This document shows, piece by piece, positions 45,466 to 58,600 of a stretch of DNA of 64,000 nt. Position 1 is the first letter of the stretch. Every line of letters begins with the position of its first letter. The translations under genes and the position numbers were made by a program. Source of the stretch: Mytilus edulis (lineage: Eukaryota; Mollusca; Bivalvia; Mytilida; Mytilidae); contig NC_092350.1 of assembly GCF_963676685.1 (NCBI RefSeq), positions 39,775,373 through 39,839,372 on the forward strand. The letters are read 5' to 3'. Under the pieces are notes generated by a model that saw only the letters and a list, made by a program, of their open reading frames with translations, had not been told where the DNA came from and did not search any database.

Positions 45466-46015
45466 AATGGAAATGGGGAATGTGCCAAAGAGACAACAAC
45501 CCGACCATAGAAAAAAACAACAGCAGAAGGTCACCAACAGGTCTTCAATGTAGCGAGAAATTCTCGCACCCGGAGGCGTCCTTCAACTGGCCCCTAAACA
45601 AATATATACTAGTTCAGTGATAATGAACGCCATACTAATTTCCAAATTGTACACAAGAAACTAAAATTAAAATAATACAAGACTAACAAAGGCCAGAGGC
45701 TCCTGACTTGGGACAGGCGCAAAAATGCGGCGAGGTTAAACATGTTTGTGAGATCTCAACCCTCCCCCTATACCTCTAGCCAATGTAGAAAAGTAAACGC
45801 ATAACAATACGCACATTAAAATTCAGTTTAAGAGAAGTCCGAGTCTGATGTCAGAAGATGTAACCAAAGAAAATAAACAAAATGACAATAATACATAAAT
45901 AACAACAGACTACTAGCAGTTAACTTACATGCCAGCTCCAGACTTCAATTAAACTGACTGAAAGATTATGATTTCATCATATGAACATCAGGCACAATCC
46001 TTCCCGTTAGGGGTT
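45463..46015 (+). repeat. Dispersed repeat, GGAAATGGGGAATGTG family, longest copy
   Basis: Matches 26434-26815 across both halves, with an additional middle section (GAGGCTCCTGACTTGGGACA, GCGAGGTTAAACATGTTTGT) shared with the tail of the SINE-like family and with the inverted copy at 56565-56880. Confidence 0.75.
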
Positions 46016-46495
46016 TAGTATCATACCATCATAACATATTATGAGAAGAACATAACCCGTGTCATGCCAACAACTGGTTTTTGAATAAATGTGTTTAGTT
46101 CCTGTGACTGAACCATAGGCATATCCAAATTTTGAAAATTGTCGAGCGACTTCCCGTTCTGAATTAGGCTGCCTTTGAATTATACTCGGACAAAAGATCG
46201 GTCGGAGTTCAGTATTTTTGCGATTTAACTCCTTCCCTACCCAGGAACAAGAACATAAAAAATGTAGGGATAGCTTTTCTTACGTATCACTCCCTTTTCT
46301 GAATGATCCCTGGCACACGTGTTCATAAGGCAACTGCGTGTAGGTCAAGGTTACTACTTCAATTAATGTTATGTGTACAGATATCGAGGTACAACAGATT
46401 TTCATCTGGACAGACTTATATAATTTCCCGGGAAGGGAGAAGAATTATGAAATGAATATACTGGTCTGGTAAGAACTGAAATGAAAAACCTTGCA
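46016..46495. other. No recognisable gene
   Basis: Gap between the dispersed repeat and the retroelement tail. Nothing is supported. Confidence 0.35.
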
Positions 46496-47640
46496 AAAGA
46501 GGGACGAAAGATACCAAGGGGACAGTCAAACTCATAAATCTAAAACAAACTGACAACGCCATGGCTAAAAATGAACAAGACAAACAAACAACAGCACACA
46601 CGACACAACATAGAAAACTAAAGAATTAACAACACGAACCCAACCAAAAAACTAGGGGTGATCTCAGGTGCTCTGGAGGGTAAGCAGATCCTGCTCCACA
46701 TGTGGCACCCGTCGTGTTTGCTTATGTGATAACGAATCCGGTAAATAGTCTAATTCGGTAGGTCACATTCATGAAAGGGAAGGGGATTGTAGTTACGACA
46801 TAAGGAACATATCTGATATCATTTGTGAAACGGTTATTCCATAACGGTCAACCAACTCATGATGGTGTCCCTAAAATTTACGAAGGGATGATTTTAACTT
46901 CACCATTTGGAACTCTTGGTTTAATAATTTCCTTGTGAGCAGCAACCCTCTATCAAGAAAATCGTGATAGGAAATGTAAGCACATGAATATCATATCAAT
47001 TGGGAGATCATCTATATATATATACCCCGTATGCAAGTGCTGCTGGAATGTTGCTACTTAGAAATGCCAAATGGAAAGTTCACAATTTCTAGATCTATTT
47101 AAGTCAAGATATGAGGTTGACTTAACTGTATCTGTAGTATCCTTTATCTCTAGGGATAGATGCCTTCCACATAGTCGCCAAATTTTGAATTATTCAGTGA
47201 AAGAACATCATCTATATAGCGGAAAGTAGAGTTAAAGGATATTGCTAACTTCTTATCTTCCTTCCTAAGAAGTTCCTGCATGAAGTCAGCCTCATAATAA
47301 TAAAGAAACATGTCGGCAAGTAGAGGGGCACAGTTTGTTCCCATTGGAATGCTGACAGTCTGTTGAAAAACATGTCCTCCGAATGTAACAAATATGTTGT
47401 CAATCAAGAAATCAAGCATCTTGATAATATCAGTTTCAGAGAATTTTTTGTTTGAATCAGAGTGATCCTTTACAAAGTAGGATTTATCCCTCCCTAAGAC
47501 AAGATACTTGTATATATGTTGGCCATTCTTTTTTATGAAACAAAGCAATACCAACTCTTTCAATTTGTCTCTTAGTTTGGAATGTGAAATACTTGTGTAA
47601 AGAGTACATTGTAATTGTTGTTTGGCATAAAACAGGATTT
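46496..47640 (-). pseudogene. Reverse-transcriptase element, longest copy
   Basis: Minus strand. 47150-47563 is open and encodes a reverse-transcriptase core: KYLVLGRDKSYFVKDHSD, then SIPMGTNCAPLLADMFLYY and the catalytic FRYIDDVLSLNNS. Below 47150 the frame breaks but DFLDRGLLLTRKLLNQ and LVDRYGITVSQM remain readable. A non-coding tail then runs to the end at about 46496. Relatives at 42530-43088 and 25612-25712 share this 3' end. By memory this is a common bivalve retroelement, possibly Penelope-like; the class is not secure. It is inactive here. Confidence 0.8.
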
Positions 47641-47913
47641 CAATTGATATTCTATAAAAAAAAAATTAGCAATGTAAAAAATACAAATTAACAAAAATCT
47701 CTAGGACTGAGTATATATTTTTACAGGACATGTTCTATTGTCCTGTCCTAAATTCAAGGAGTGGAAATACACTGTATTGTACACTATATATATATATTAT
47801 ATACCAAGTAAAAAGTAGTTATGACCAGCTTGTAAAAGTTCAAATCCAGCTTACATTGTACATAATTATATAGGTGCTTTTTTCTCCAATCTTGATTGAC
47901 TATATAAAAAAAA

Positions 47914-48030
47914 TGTGGTATGATTGCAAATGAGAGATCAAATGACACAGAAATTAACTATAGCAATGTATAGGTCACCATACGGCCTTCAAAAATGAGC
48001 AAAGTCCATACTGCATAGTTAGCTTTTAAA
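47914..48030 (+). repeat. SINE-like repeat, short plus-strand copy
   Basis: GTGGTATGATTGCAAATGAG, CATACGGCCTTCAAAAATGA and AGCAAAGTCCATACTGCATA; it breaks off after about 115 bases. Confidence 0.6.
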
Positions 48031-48368
48031 CTCCCTGTTTTCCTGATGAAAGGTCAGTGGTTTCTAAGAACTCTGGCTTCCGCCACCAACAAAATCTTGC
48101 CGCCATGGTATATAGTCACGTGATCTTAAAGTATTATTAAACACCAATAATCAACCAGTTTATGTGAATAAATCTACTATAGGTGTAGTCTGATAAATAG
48201 GCCAATCTGTTTCATTATTTTTGTTTGTTTGATCTCGGTTTTGAGATTTGATATTGCGATGCCATTTCAAGGATATCTCTACATGTACTCACAATTATAT
48301 TAATGGCAAAACAAATACGTCCAAAAGAAAAGGTACCAGGAGCCACTTTCCTTAAAAACACTTAACAA

Positions 48369-48421
48369 CTAAGATTGATTGTAAGTCATGAACAATTCAG
48401 TGTACTTACAATCAATCTTAG
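48369..48421. repeat. Perfect 18 bp hairpin
   Basis: CTAAGATTGATTGTAAGT (48369-48386) is exactly inverted at 48404-48421 with a 17-base loop. Outer GGAGCC and GGCTCC blocks are also inverted around it, suggesting a small foldback element of roughly 110 bp. Confidence 0.8.
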
Positions 48422-48449
48422 TCATGATTTTTTGTGACAAGGGCTCCAG

Positions 48450-48660
48450 CTTCGTAGACAGATAAACATTTTGTCAGTGGCTCTCAAATAAAAAAGTTAA
48501 TAAAACCAATTGCCAAGTGCAATGTTGAATTGCATTGAGGACTCAAAATTCTGCAAGGGTTTACCAAATACAGCTAAGGTAATCTATTCCTGGGGTAGTG
48601 AATCCTTAGTATTTTGAACAATTCAAAATTTTATTACCATGTTTATGTAAGGATGCTGCT
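48450..48660 (+). repeat. GCGCGTTTCGTCTAC family, internal part
   Basis: CTAAGGTAATCTATTCCTGG, AGTGAATCCTTAGTATTTTG and AATTCAAAATTTTATTACCA match the internal section of the family. The GCGCGTT head is degraded to GCTTCGTAGACA. Confidence 0.5.
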
Positions 48661-49510
48661 TTACAAATATTTTGTCAGCTAATATTTACAGAGACAGTTT
48701 ATACAGATACCTAAATATTATTTCAGTAACTCCAGAAATATATACTGACAGCTATTACATCTATTGATAGAAATTGAAATAAGATTATAAATTTTTTTTA
48801 GTCATATTTTAATGCTTTAAACAATTAAAATCGTTTAATTTTCAAAAACAAACAATAGTAACAAAATTCCAACAAATTAATTCTTCCAAACACATTCTGT
48901 CTAACTTTCTTACTACATGCACACCTCATGACTTAAAAGAGTTGTTTCCCTTTCCTATTATGCTTTCAAACACATTCAGTCTTACTCTCTCTTACTACAT
49001 GCACAGCTCATGACTTGAAAAAGACTGAATTGTTTGTTTCAACATTTACCCACTATTTCATTGTATATATTATAGTATTGACGATGTTGATTTCAAATGT
49101 ACACTTAAGTTTTAAGAGTTGTTTCCCTGTCATATAATGCTTTCTGTTTGTATGATGTTATTTATTTTTTGATTGAGAAGAAATTATAATTCTTTCTGAA
49201 ATTTTTTAAGAAAAATATGATGTCTCATTCATGTCATTTGAGGGTCAGCTATCTGTTCTCCTGAAAAAAGATTAACTTTAAATTACTTTTCATCAACAAT
49301 GAGAAAAAGAGTATTCAGGTGACAGGAAAAAATATCATTCAGTGGTTTTTTTGGTTTTTTTTTTAAAGATGTTAGCCTTGTTGCCCCAGAATAGTCAACT
49401 GCCACACTCTTCATCTGAAACGGGGCTTATGAATTGAAAAAAAACAATTAAAAAGTCCCTTTGAAAACTTAAACTTGCATGACTTTATAAATCTCTCACA
49501 CTATTTGGAA
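48661..49510. other. No recognisable gene; 3' flank of four-jointed
   Basis: AT-rich. A loosely repeated segment (ACACATTCTGTCTAACTTTC at about 48890 and ACACATTCAGTCTTACTCTC at about 48970, each followed by ACTACATGCACA) indicates an ~80 bp diverged tandem duplication. Confidence 0.4.
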
Positions 49511-49516
49511 TTTATT
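49511..49516 (-). terminator. Candidate polyadenylation signal of four-jointed
   Basis: AATAAA on the minus strand about 110 bases after the stop codon. Other A-rich hexamers lie farther on, so the actual site is uncertain. Confidence 0.4.
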
Positions 49517-49627
49517 TTTCTCACAACATATTTTCAAAAGCACATATTTCCTTCATACACATCACACTTTCAAATTAACACATATAAATACACACTCACA
49601 TGTAATACACATACAGTTAAGCAAGTG

Positions 49628-52600
49628 TTACCGGTTCTTTAATTTACAATGCTGAATCCAATTGTACACTTCACTTATACGGTCCTTAAATTTTTCTTTA
49701 AATGTTGAATAAACATAATCTTTGGAAAAATAATCAAGGAAAGGTTCATGACGGGCTGCGAAGCCCTCTAACACTAAATGAGGATTTTCAGATAAATGCA
49801 GCCGACTTATTGAATCGACCATGGATTTTTCAAACACACACATTGTTTGTAACATAAGTCTATGGTATTTTATAAAGCTATTTCCAGCTGTATTGTATAT
49901 CAAATCATATGCATCAAATAGTCCACTCTCGTTATCTATAAACCACAGTTTATTAGTTTTTGTGGATTTCAGTAAATTGCGAACTTTTTCTGAGAGTACA
50001 CCTTGTCTATGTTCTTGTTCAGCACCATCTTGCATACTTGCAAATCTGTAAAGTAGAAAAAAATGCTTAGTCAAGTGTTAATTATAAATAACAAAAATAA
50101 AATAGAAATGATTTATTTATGTTTGTTTGCTTTTACAATATCTAGTAGCAAATATTTCATGCATGTAAAATTGATGGTCTGTATTGGTGACATTTTTAAC
50201 TGAGATGGATATACCCGATTGACTGACTCTACTCAGATGTGCAGAAGTTAAATAGTTAAGTTTAAACATATGACAGCTGGAATAGTGATGCAATAATTTA
50301 AACCCCGCTTTCAATACCATTTTCAAATCATGTGATCAAACCATGTTAACCTAAAATTTTACTGTAGTAACCTGAACCTCCATGTACATTAATCTCATTC
50401 AAAAGTCAAAGATTTACCATGATAAATTCAGGCATCACATATTTGTGCTTTTGACTATATGGATAGTGGCCATGTGAGCTTTTCTCATCACTTGGCGTCC
50501 GTCGTCGTCGTCATCGTCGTCGTCTGTCGTCGTTAACAATTTTTCAAACATCTTCTCCTCTGAAACTACTGAATGGATTTAAATGAAACTTAACATGATT
50601 GTTCCTTAGTATATCCTGCACAAAATGTGCGCTTCGATTTTTGATCCGTCAAAAAACATGGCCGCCGTTACTTAAAATAGAACATAGGGGTCAAATGCAG
50701 TTTTTGGCTTATATCTCAAAAACGAAAGCATTTAGAGCAAATCTGACATGGGGTAAAAATGTTCATTAGGTCAAGATCTATCAGCCCTGAAATTTTCAGA
50801 TGAATCAAACAAACCATTGTTGGGTTGCTGCCACTTAATTGGTAATTTTAAGGAAATTTTGCAGTTTTTGGTCATTATCTTGAATATTATTATAGATAAA
50901 GATAAACTGTAAACAGCAAAAAAGATCAGCAAAGTAAGATCTACAAATAAGTTAATATGACCAAAATTGTCAATTGACCCCTTAAGGGGTTATTGTCCTT
51001 TAATGACAATTTTTCACAATTTGTTCATCATATTTGCTAACTTTAAAAATCTTCTCCTTTGAAACTACTGAATGGATTTGGTTAAAACTTAGCATGGTTG
51101 TTCCTTAGATTATCCTGCACAAAGTGTGTGCTTTGATTTTTGATCTGTCAAAAAACATGGCCGCCGTTACTTAAAATAGAACATAGGGGTCAAATGCAGT
51201 TTTTGGCTTATATCTCAAAAACGAAAGCATTAAGAGCAAATCTGACATGTTCATTAGGTCAATATCTATCAGCCCTGAAATTTTCAGATGAATCAAACAT
51301 CCAATTGTTGGGTTGCTGCCACTTAATTGGTAATTTTAAGGAAATTTTGCAGTTTTTGGTCATTATCTTGAATATTATTATAGATAAAGATAAACTGTAA
51401 ACAGCAAATATGATCAGCAAAGTAAGATCTACAAATAAGTCAATTTGACCAAAATTGTCAATTGACCTCTTTAGGAGTTATTGTCCTTTAATGACAATTT
51501 TTCACAATTTGTTCATCATATTTGCTAACTTTAAAAAATCTTCTCCTCTGAAACTACTGAATGGATTTGGTTAAAACTTAGCATGGTTGTTCCTTAGATT
51601 ATCCTGCACAAAGTGTGTGCTTTGATTTTTGATCTGTCAAAAAACATGGCCGCCGTTACTTAAAATAGAACATAGGGGTCAAATGCAGTTTTTGGCTTAT
51701 ATCTCAAAAACGAAAGCATTAAGAGCAAATCTGACATGGAGTAAAAATGTTCATTAGGTCAATATCTATCAGCCCTGAAATTTTCAGATGAATCAAACAT
51801 CCAATTGTTGGGTTGCTGCCACTTAATTGGTAATTTTAAGGAAATTTTGCAGTTTTTGGTCATTATCTTGAATATTATTATAGATAAAGATAAACTGTAA
51901 ACAGCAAATATGATCAGCAAAGTAAGATCTACAAATAAGTCAAATTGACCAAAATTGTCAATTGACCTCTTTAGGAGTTATTGCCCTTTAAAGACTTTTT
52001 TCACAATTTGTTCATCATGTTGACTTACTTTAAAAAATCTTCTCTTATGAAACTGCTGTATCAATTTCAGCCAAACTTAGGCTAAATGAGTTTCAGAGTT
52101 TCAGAGTATCTAGTATAAATTTTATATTTCATTTCCTTGTATGTCAAGAAACATAGCTCCTATGGCTAAAATAGAACATAGGAGAAAATGATTTTTTTTT
52201 GCTTTTGAAGAAAATAGGACGATTCAAAGAACATATAAATAAATTGAAAAGCCAAAATAATCATTGATGAGAGATTAAACCAAAAAAATTCAGGTGAGCG
52301 ATTCAGGCTCTTGAGAGCCTCTTGTTTAATTTTATATTAAATATTAATTCAATGTACATTTTTTGTACATGCACACTGTATCTTCAGACGCTAGATGAAT
52401 GGCCTGTAATCATTGGATTGACTCCCAATTGTGGTAAGTATATTTAACCCTATAAATTCATATAAAATCTCTTCTTGAGATTTCAAAAATTACCATTTTC
52501 CCTGTCAACTGCCTGTAATCCAATTACTGTAAATTCAGAAATTATTGCCATGTTTTTATTATTGCCAAAAATGCGACAGGTTTATCATCGCAATAATTAA

Positions 52601-55600
52601 AACTGGCATTTAATTTTTTTATATGAATCAAACAGGCTTTTTCTGAATTTCGCAAAAATAAAAATAGCATTTTGGTCTAAAATGACAAAATCACAATAAT
52701 ATCTGAATTTACAGTATCTAGTATCTAACGGCAAACTCACAAGTGTATTTAGAGTTATTTGAGTGGATTTAGGCTTTGTATTTTTGAATCATCATGAATT
52801 GTATAGTACAATTGTTATTTCATAAAATCAATTGTTTCTTTTTTTTGTAGATATCCCAACTGTTTTTGTTAAATCAGTGGATGAGAAAACAAGACTTAGA
52901 GCCATACGGTTTAAACACAAGTTTGAACTAACCTGTCATAATGGCCTGTGATATAGTCAAACAAGATCATGGAACTCCATTGCACCAATTCAGATATCTC
53001 GTTAAATGATAGGGTAATATTACGTAAATAGTTTTTGTTTATCACAGAACTGCTTTCATATGTTTTTAGTAGAATCTTTGGTATTGATACAAGGGATCTG
53101 AAATGAAAAATGATTGCATTATAAACTTGTAGAGGGTTTAATGTGAAAATTATTGCGGTGTATATTGAATTAGAGATAGAACTACAGCCTTTGTGTACTG
53201 TAATTACAATTTGTCCTGTATAAATATCTTTGTATAGTATAAGAGAATTGTTTTTCACCTTTTAAAGGCTACTCATTTCTAGTTCAATTTAATTGTATAG
53301 CGTATCAAATTATAAGGTTTTGAAGACATCATCACTGATGAAATACATGTATACTTAAACATGTTATTTTTGAATTTGGTATTTGTTATTTTTCATAATG
53401 CAAAGTGTATTAACTTTTTTTTTTATTGTCAAAAAATGTTTTCCCTTTTTACTTGCAATGGAACCTAAAACACGAAAAATTATGTATGCATTATATTGTA
53501 TCAGCTGTTGAAATGATATATCTATAACGTAAAGTAATAAACTCATTTAGAATATGAATTAATAATAGGCAAAAACTTCATAAACTTTGGATTTTTATGA
53601 GGAACATATGTGATAATTTGTTTTTGCATTGCTAAAGTAGACAATTTATCTTATGGGTTATGTAAAACAACTCCAATCTTAAAATCTTAAATCTGCACCA
53701 TGTGTTTAATTTTGTATAGTAACAAAATATAAATATGTCTGTTGCATAAAACATGAATAAGAATTTTTTAGATCAATTTGTAATGCTTCTTTATTTATAT
53801 TTGATTATGTTTCATACTTCACAGTTTCCATATAAGGAGTCCACTGGATTAGAGCCACGACTTTGCCACTCTGCCACTGTACAGATGATATATTGACATT
53901 TCTCCAGTGACGAGAGGTCTGATTAGTAATAGCCAGTACCACAGCTGGAATGTTATCCATACCTAGGAGGCGAGATAGGTAAAAAGACATAACCTCACCT
54001 GAAAATAAGAAAACACAATTTAGTTTACATGTCCAATACGGTTGGCTAAAACAGAAACCTCTAGATTTTATAAATACTAATGAAATAGGAATTTAAAAAA
54101 AGATATATAGGTCCATAGCACATATACACCCATTGACACAATTAGAAGAAAATCTAAAATATTGTAGTTTATGAAAAACTTCTTAGGGACTTTGGGTCAT
54201 TTTTTTGAAACTTTTGCCTGAGTGACTTTTTAGCCTTAAGTAACTGCATATAATTATAAATTAATGACCCTGATTAGCTCAAGGAGGAATAAGCATAATT
54301 ACATTGGTTGATATTGTGATTAATAATATTTAAGGTTGTTTCTGTCTAATTCAAATAAAATACGGCTTTTCTGCACATATTGAGAATTGTGATTTTTTTC
54401 TAACTCTCTTGCAAATAACTTCGAAATGTCCAATAAATAATTAGAGTTATCTCTCTTTGTTTAGTGGCAATCTAATCTTACCTAGTACAAGCTTGTTATG
54501 TGGATCTCTGTATCTTGCACAGAAAGATGATCCATTATCTAATACAACGTAAGCATTCTTTGGTCTTCCACACTTGTTCCAAGATGGTGGATGAATTGAT
54601 TTTACACTTGCATGCTGGGATTTGTGTACAAATTGGAAAGCTTCATCTTGGTCCATACCTGGAAATATTTAAAAATTGAAACATTTAAAGAAAACTTTCT
54701 CATAGAATGACTTAATTAGTACTAATTGGTTTCTACAAAAGTATAGTTATTAACTTTGAAATTATAATCAAATGTAACTAGTCAGCAACAAATGCAAGTA
54801 TAAAACTTTGAGTCTTTCTTCAGTTGTCAGGAAATTAGTTCTAGACCTTGCAGTAGAATCTGTCAATTTGTCCTGTTTTTGTGTCTTCTTCATGAAAATT
54901 TCTAGTGGTACTATGGAATTATTTCAGCAAGTTGCATGACTAGATCAATTGCTGCATCAAAAACAATTTAATAGACAGACACATGGGATATGATGATTTG
55001 CTACAGATGTAATTCCAATTTCTAATAAGATTTATAAAAAAAAATGCATTTCAATTGTATAATTTTGATAAGGCCCTGGAGTATTGAACCATTGAAATCA
55101 TAAATTATTTATATATATTTTCTAAGATTTGTTTGCATGTGGTTTTGTAATGAAGTTGATACAGATAATTTTAACTTTATTTAACTGATTTTTAGGGCTA
55201 GACAACTTTCCCCCATAAGCTACAATAAAACGTAATAATGTATTAACAAAAGTTGAGAATTGATTCACACTTTCCTCATTTTCTTTGATGAAAGTATTTT
55301 TAGAAAATATTTTACATTACTCCAGTCAGAATTATTAAGTGAAACCATCAAAAGGTGCAAATTTTATTAAAACCACTGAAACATTTCTGTGCGATTACTT
55401 GGCAAAGTCCAAGGCTTTATGAAATTTTGGTTAATTTCCTCAACTTGTTTGGAGATAATTGGTAGAATTACTGTGAATTACTCCAATTTGTGTGAACAGC
55501 TAACAGGTTTTCCTTATCATGAATGAAGGTGTAATAATGATGTAGTTAAAATGTAAATTGAAAGTAAACACTTGGATAATGAAGTAATTCACCATTATTG

Positions 55601-58600
55601 AAAATCTTGTAACATTACAACTATTTAATTATCTTTACCATGTTTACAACTTAGCACTTTGAGGCATTGTAAGGGACTTTCTAAGCATTTAGAAAGGGTT
55701 GTAGCACTTTTAAGACATTGTGAAGGAAATATTAAGCATTAAGAATGGTTCATACCTGCAGAATGCCAAGCAATTATGGAATATGTGTGACTCTTTCTAT
55801 GAAAAGGGGGATTTGATGTAGAGAAATCAGAAAAATGTAATTTTTTGGCAAAATTCCACCACACATGATTGGCCAGTCTACATGGTATCTGTTCATTTTC
55901 ATGGTACAAGTCCTCCTCCCCCTTTTCATCCATCACTCCTTTCAAAATTCCTGGACTCACCCCAGCCCCTTTAGATATTTATTTGATGTATACCAAAGGA
56001 CAGTGATTTTTATAATGGATAGGAATTGGGCTGAGCCTCAGTGAGGGTCTTGAGTAAAGTCATAAAATAAAACTTATTGAAAATTTCTTCTCTTTATATT
56101 GAAAATTTCTTCACTTTATACTAAATACTAAGTCTTTTAAAAGACAAGCATTTGCTGGCTTAAAAAAAATGCTGTCTATATCAATACGAAATGTTTCTAT
56201 AGATATGATTTGGAAAAATGTCATTGTTTAGTACTTGAGATATATGATAGAATTATTGACATACTTATATTGAAGATTTTGCCCACACCCAGTATACAAA
56301 TTATTTGTGTAACTATTGAAAAATAGGAAGATTGTATCACAGTATGATAGATTCAGGTGTTTAACAGGTAAATTTAGGTTACATAGATAAATAATTTGGA
56401 CACCTGCACATCGGAGATTGATTATCATAGCTTGTATTGTCAAGATAAATTTGATAGAATGGCCACCTTGGCTATTTATAAAGACAAACCCTGTACTGAC
56501 TTGATAAGAACTCACTATGAAATATCTTTATATTTCAGTCCAAAATTGATTAACCCCTAGAGATTTCCACCTGTCTTGATAGAAACACTCGTTAACCCCA
56601 CCGCATTTTTTGCGCCTGTCCCAAGTCAGGAGCCTCTGGCCTTTGTTAGTCTTGTATTATTTAATTTTAGTTTCCTGTGTACAATTTGGAAATTAGTATG
56701 GCGTTCATTATCACTGAACTAGTATATATTTGTTTAGGGGCCAGCTGAAGGACGCCTCCGGGTGCGGGAATTTCTCGCTACATTGAAGACCTGTTGGTGA
56801 CCTTCTGCTGTTGTGGTTTTTTTATTTTGGTCGGGTTGTTGTCTCTTTGACACATTCCCCATTTCCATTCTCAATTTCATTTTAATAAAAAATTGTGACT
56901 ACCAAACAATTTTATGAAATAAAGAACTTTTTATCATTTTTACACTTCAAAACATCTCTCATTTGGAAATTTCTGATTGTCAATGGTAATTTTTTTAATT
57001 AAATGCAATATTTTTTATAAAATATGAAAATGATAACTTTGAAACACCTCTTAGTTGGTAAAGATTATTTTCTTTCTTCTAGATATGTTGACATATATCA
57101 TGTATATTACTACCCCATATACCATATAGTGAGTTATATTCGCGGGTGTAAGATTTCACAATTTTCATTGAATTAGGTATATGAAAGTTATACGCTTATT
57201 ATTTTGGAGGATTCAAAATGTTTATCAATACATTTGCATGTGCACTTATAAATTGACGGAATTTATTTTGGTGATTTTGTTTTATCCGTGAAAAATAAGC
57301 GAAAATTTACTCCCTGTGAAAATAACTGGCTATACAGTATCACTGTCCCCCTACCTTTACTAGATATGCAGTAAAACAGCAAACATTCTGCATAAATTGC
57401 TAGAATGGCTTTATGATGTTACTTTTGTACAGTGTTGTATAGATATATGAAAGCAATTGTGTTTGATATTCATTATTATCATCTTTTTTTGTGAGGGGGT
57501 AGGGTGTTATATTTATTGTTTTTTTGTGTTTTTTTTAGTTTTTGGGAAGATGAGTTGTAATTTTTTTTAAATCATTTTTAATATAAAGAATAAAGATTTT
57601 TTATTTATTAGTGGGCAGGCTAATCAAATGTTTCATGACACAGCCTATTTAACATAATTTGATTTAGGTTCAGTTATATACATAAAATTATTATAAAGAT
57701 ACACTTGTATATGCTTAGAAGTATGCTTGTACATAACTGTATCAATATCTGTTATCTTTATACTCCATTCAAGAGTCCTGATTGATCTGTTTAATAGTAA
57801 TCTCTAAAAGTACTGTGTACATCAGGATTTATTTTATACCCTCCCTCTTAGATCACACACTGATTGTGAACTTAAGCTAATTATATGCTTGATGGGTTAA
57901 AACCCAGAGATGTGAAATCAAAGCACAAATATAATCGTAATATGTTTCTACCTTTAAAAATCTCACATAAGATCTTAAACTTGTAACTGTGCACCTTGAT
58001 TATAACCAATTCAATCAAATTCAAGCTTTATAGTTCTTTATGAGCCATATTAAATTAAATGGGTACAAAGATATTTATCTATACAGAAGTTGTCAAAAGG
58101 TAGTTTTAAAAAATAAGATCGCGTTCATTTTTTGCCAAACTGATCCTGATTTGTATCTTAAATGTTGATAGTTGATATCGTAAACTACCGTTTTATTGCA
58201 ACTTTTTAATGTTTTATAGTTTTGACAGACTTGAATTGAGGGTTTTGTTGTGAAGAAGGCTATAAGATTTCTGTTTAATGTATTGTACAGTCAATGCAGG
58301 GTTAATGTGCATTTAAATATTTTATGGAGCATTAACTGTTGCTCAGTATTTCACATACTAATGGCATTTTATGAAAAACATCAAGATATTGTTTACCTCT
58401 GTATCAAAAAGATCTAGTAGAAAACTCCATGAAACAGCACCAGTAATACTAATAGTTGTGACTGAGTGCAGTAATATGAAGATAGATAGATAGAGATTTT
58501 ATAAAAGTTGACTTTATTGAAATTATACATTTCTATTTTCAGCAAGTTATTCTCACAAAAATAAAATGTTTAAGATTGTGTTTTATATTCTTTGAAAGTT

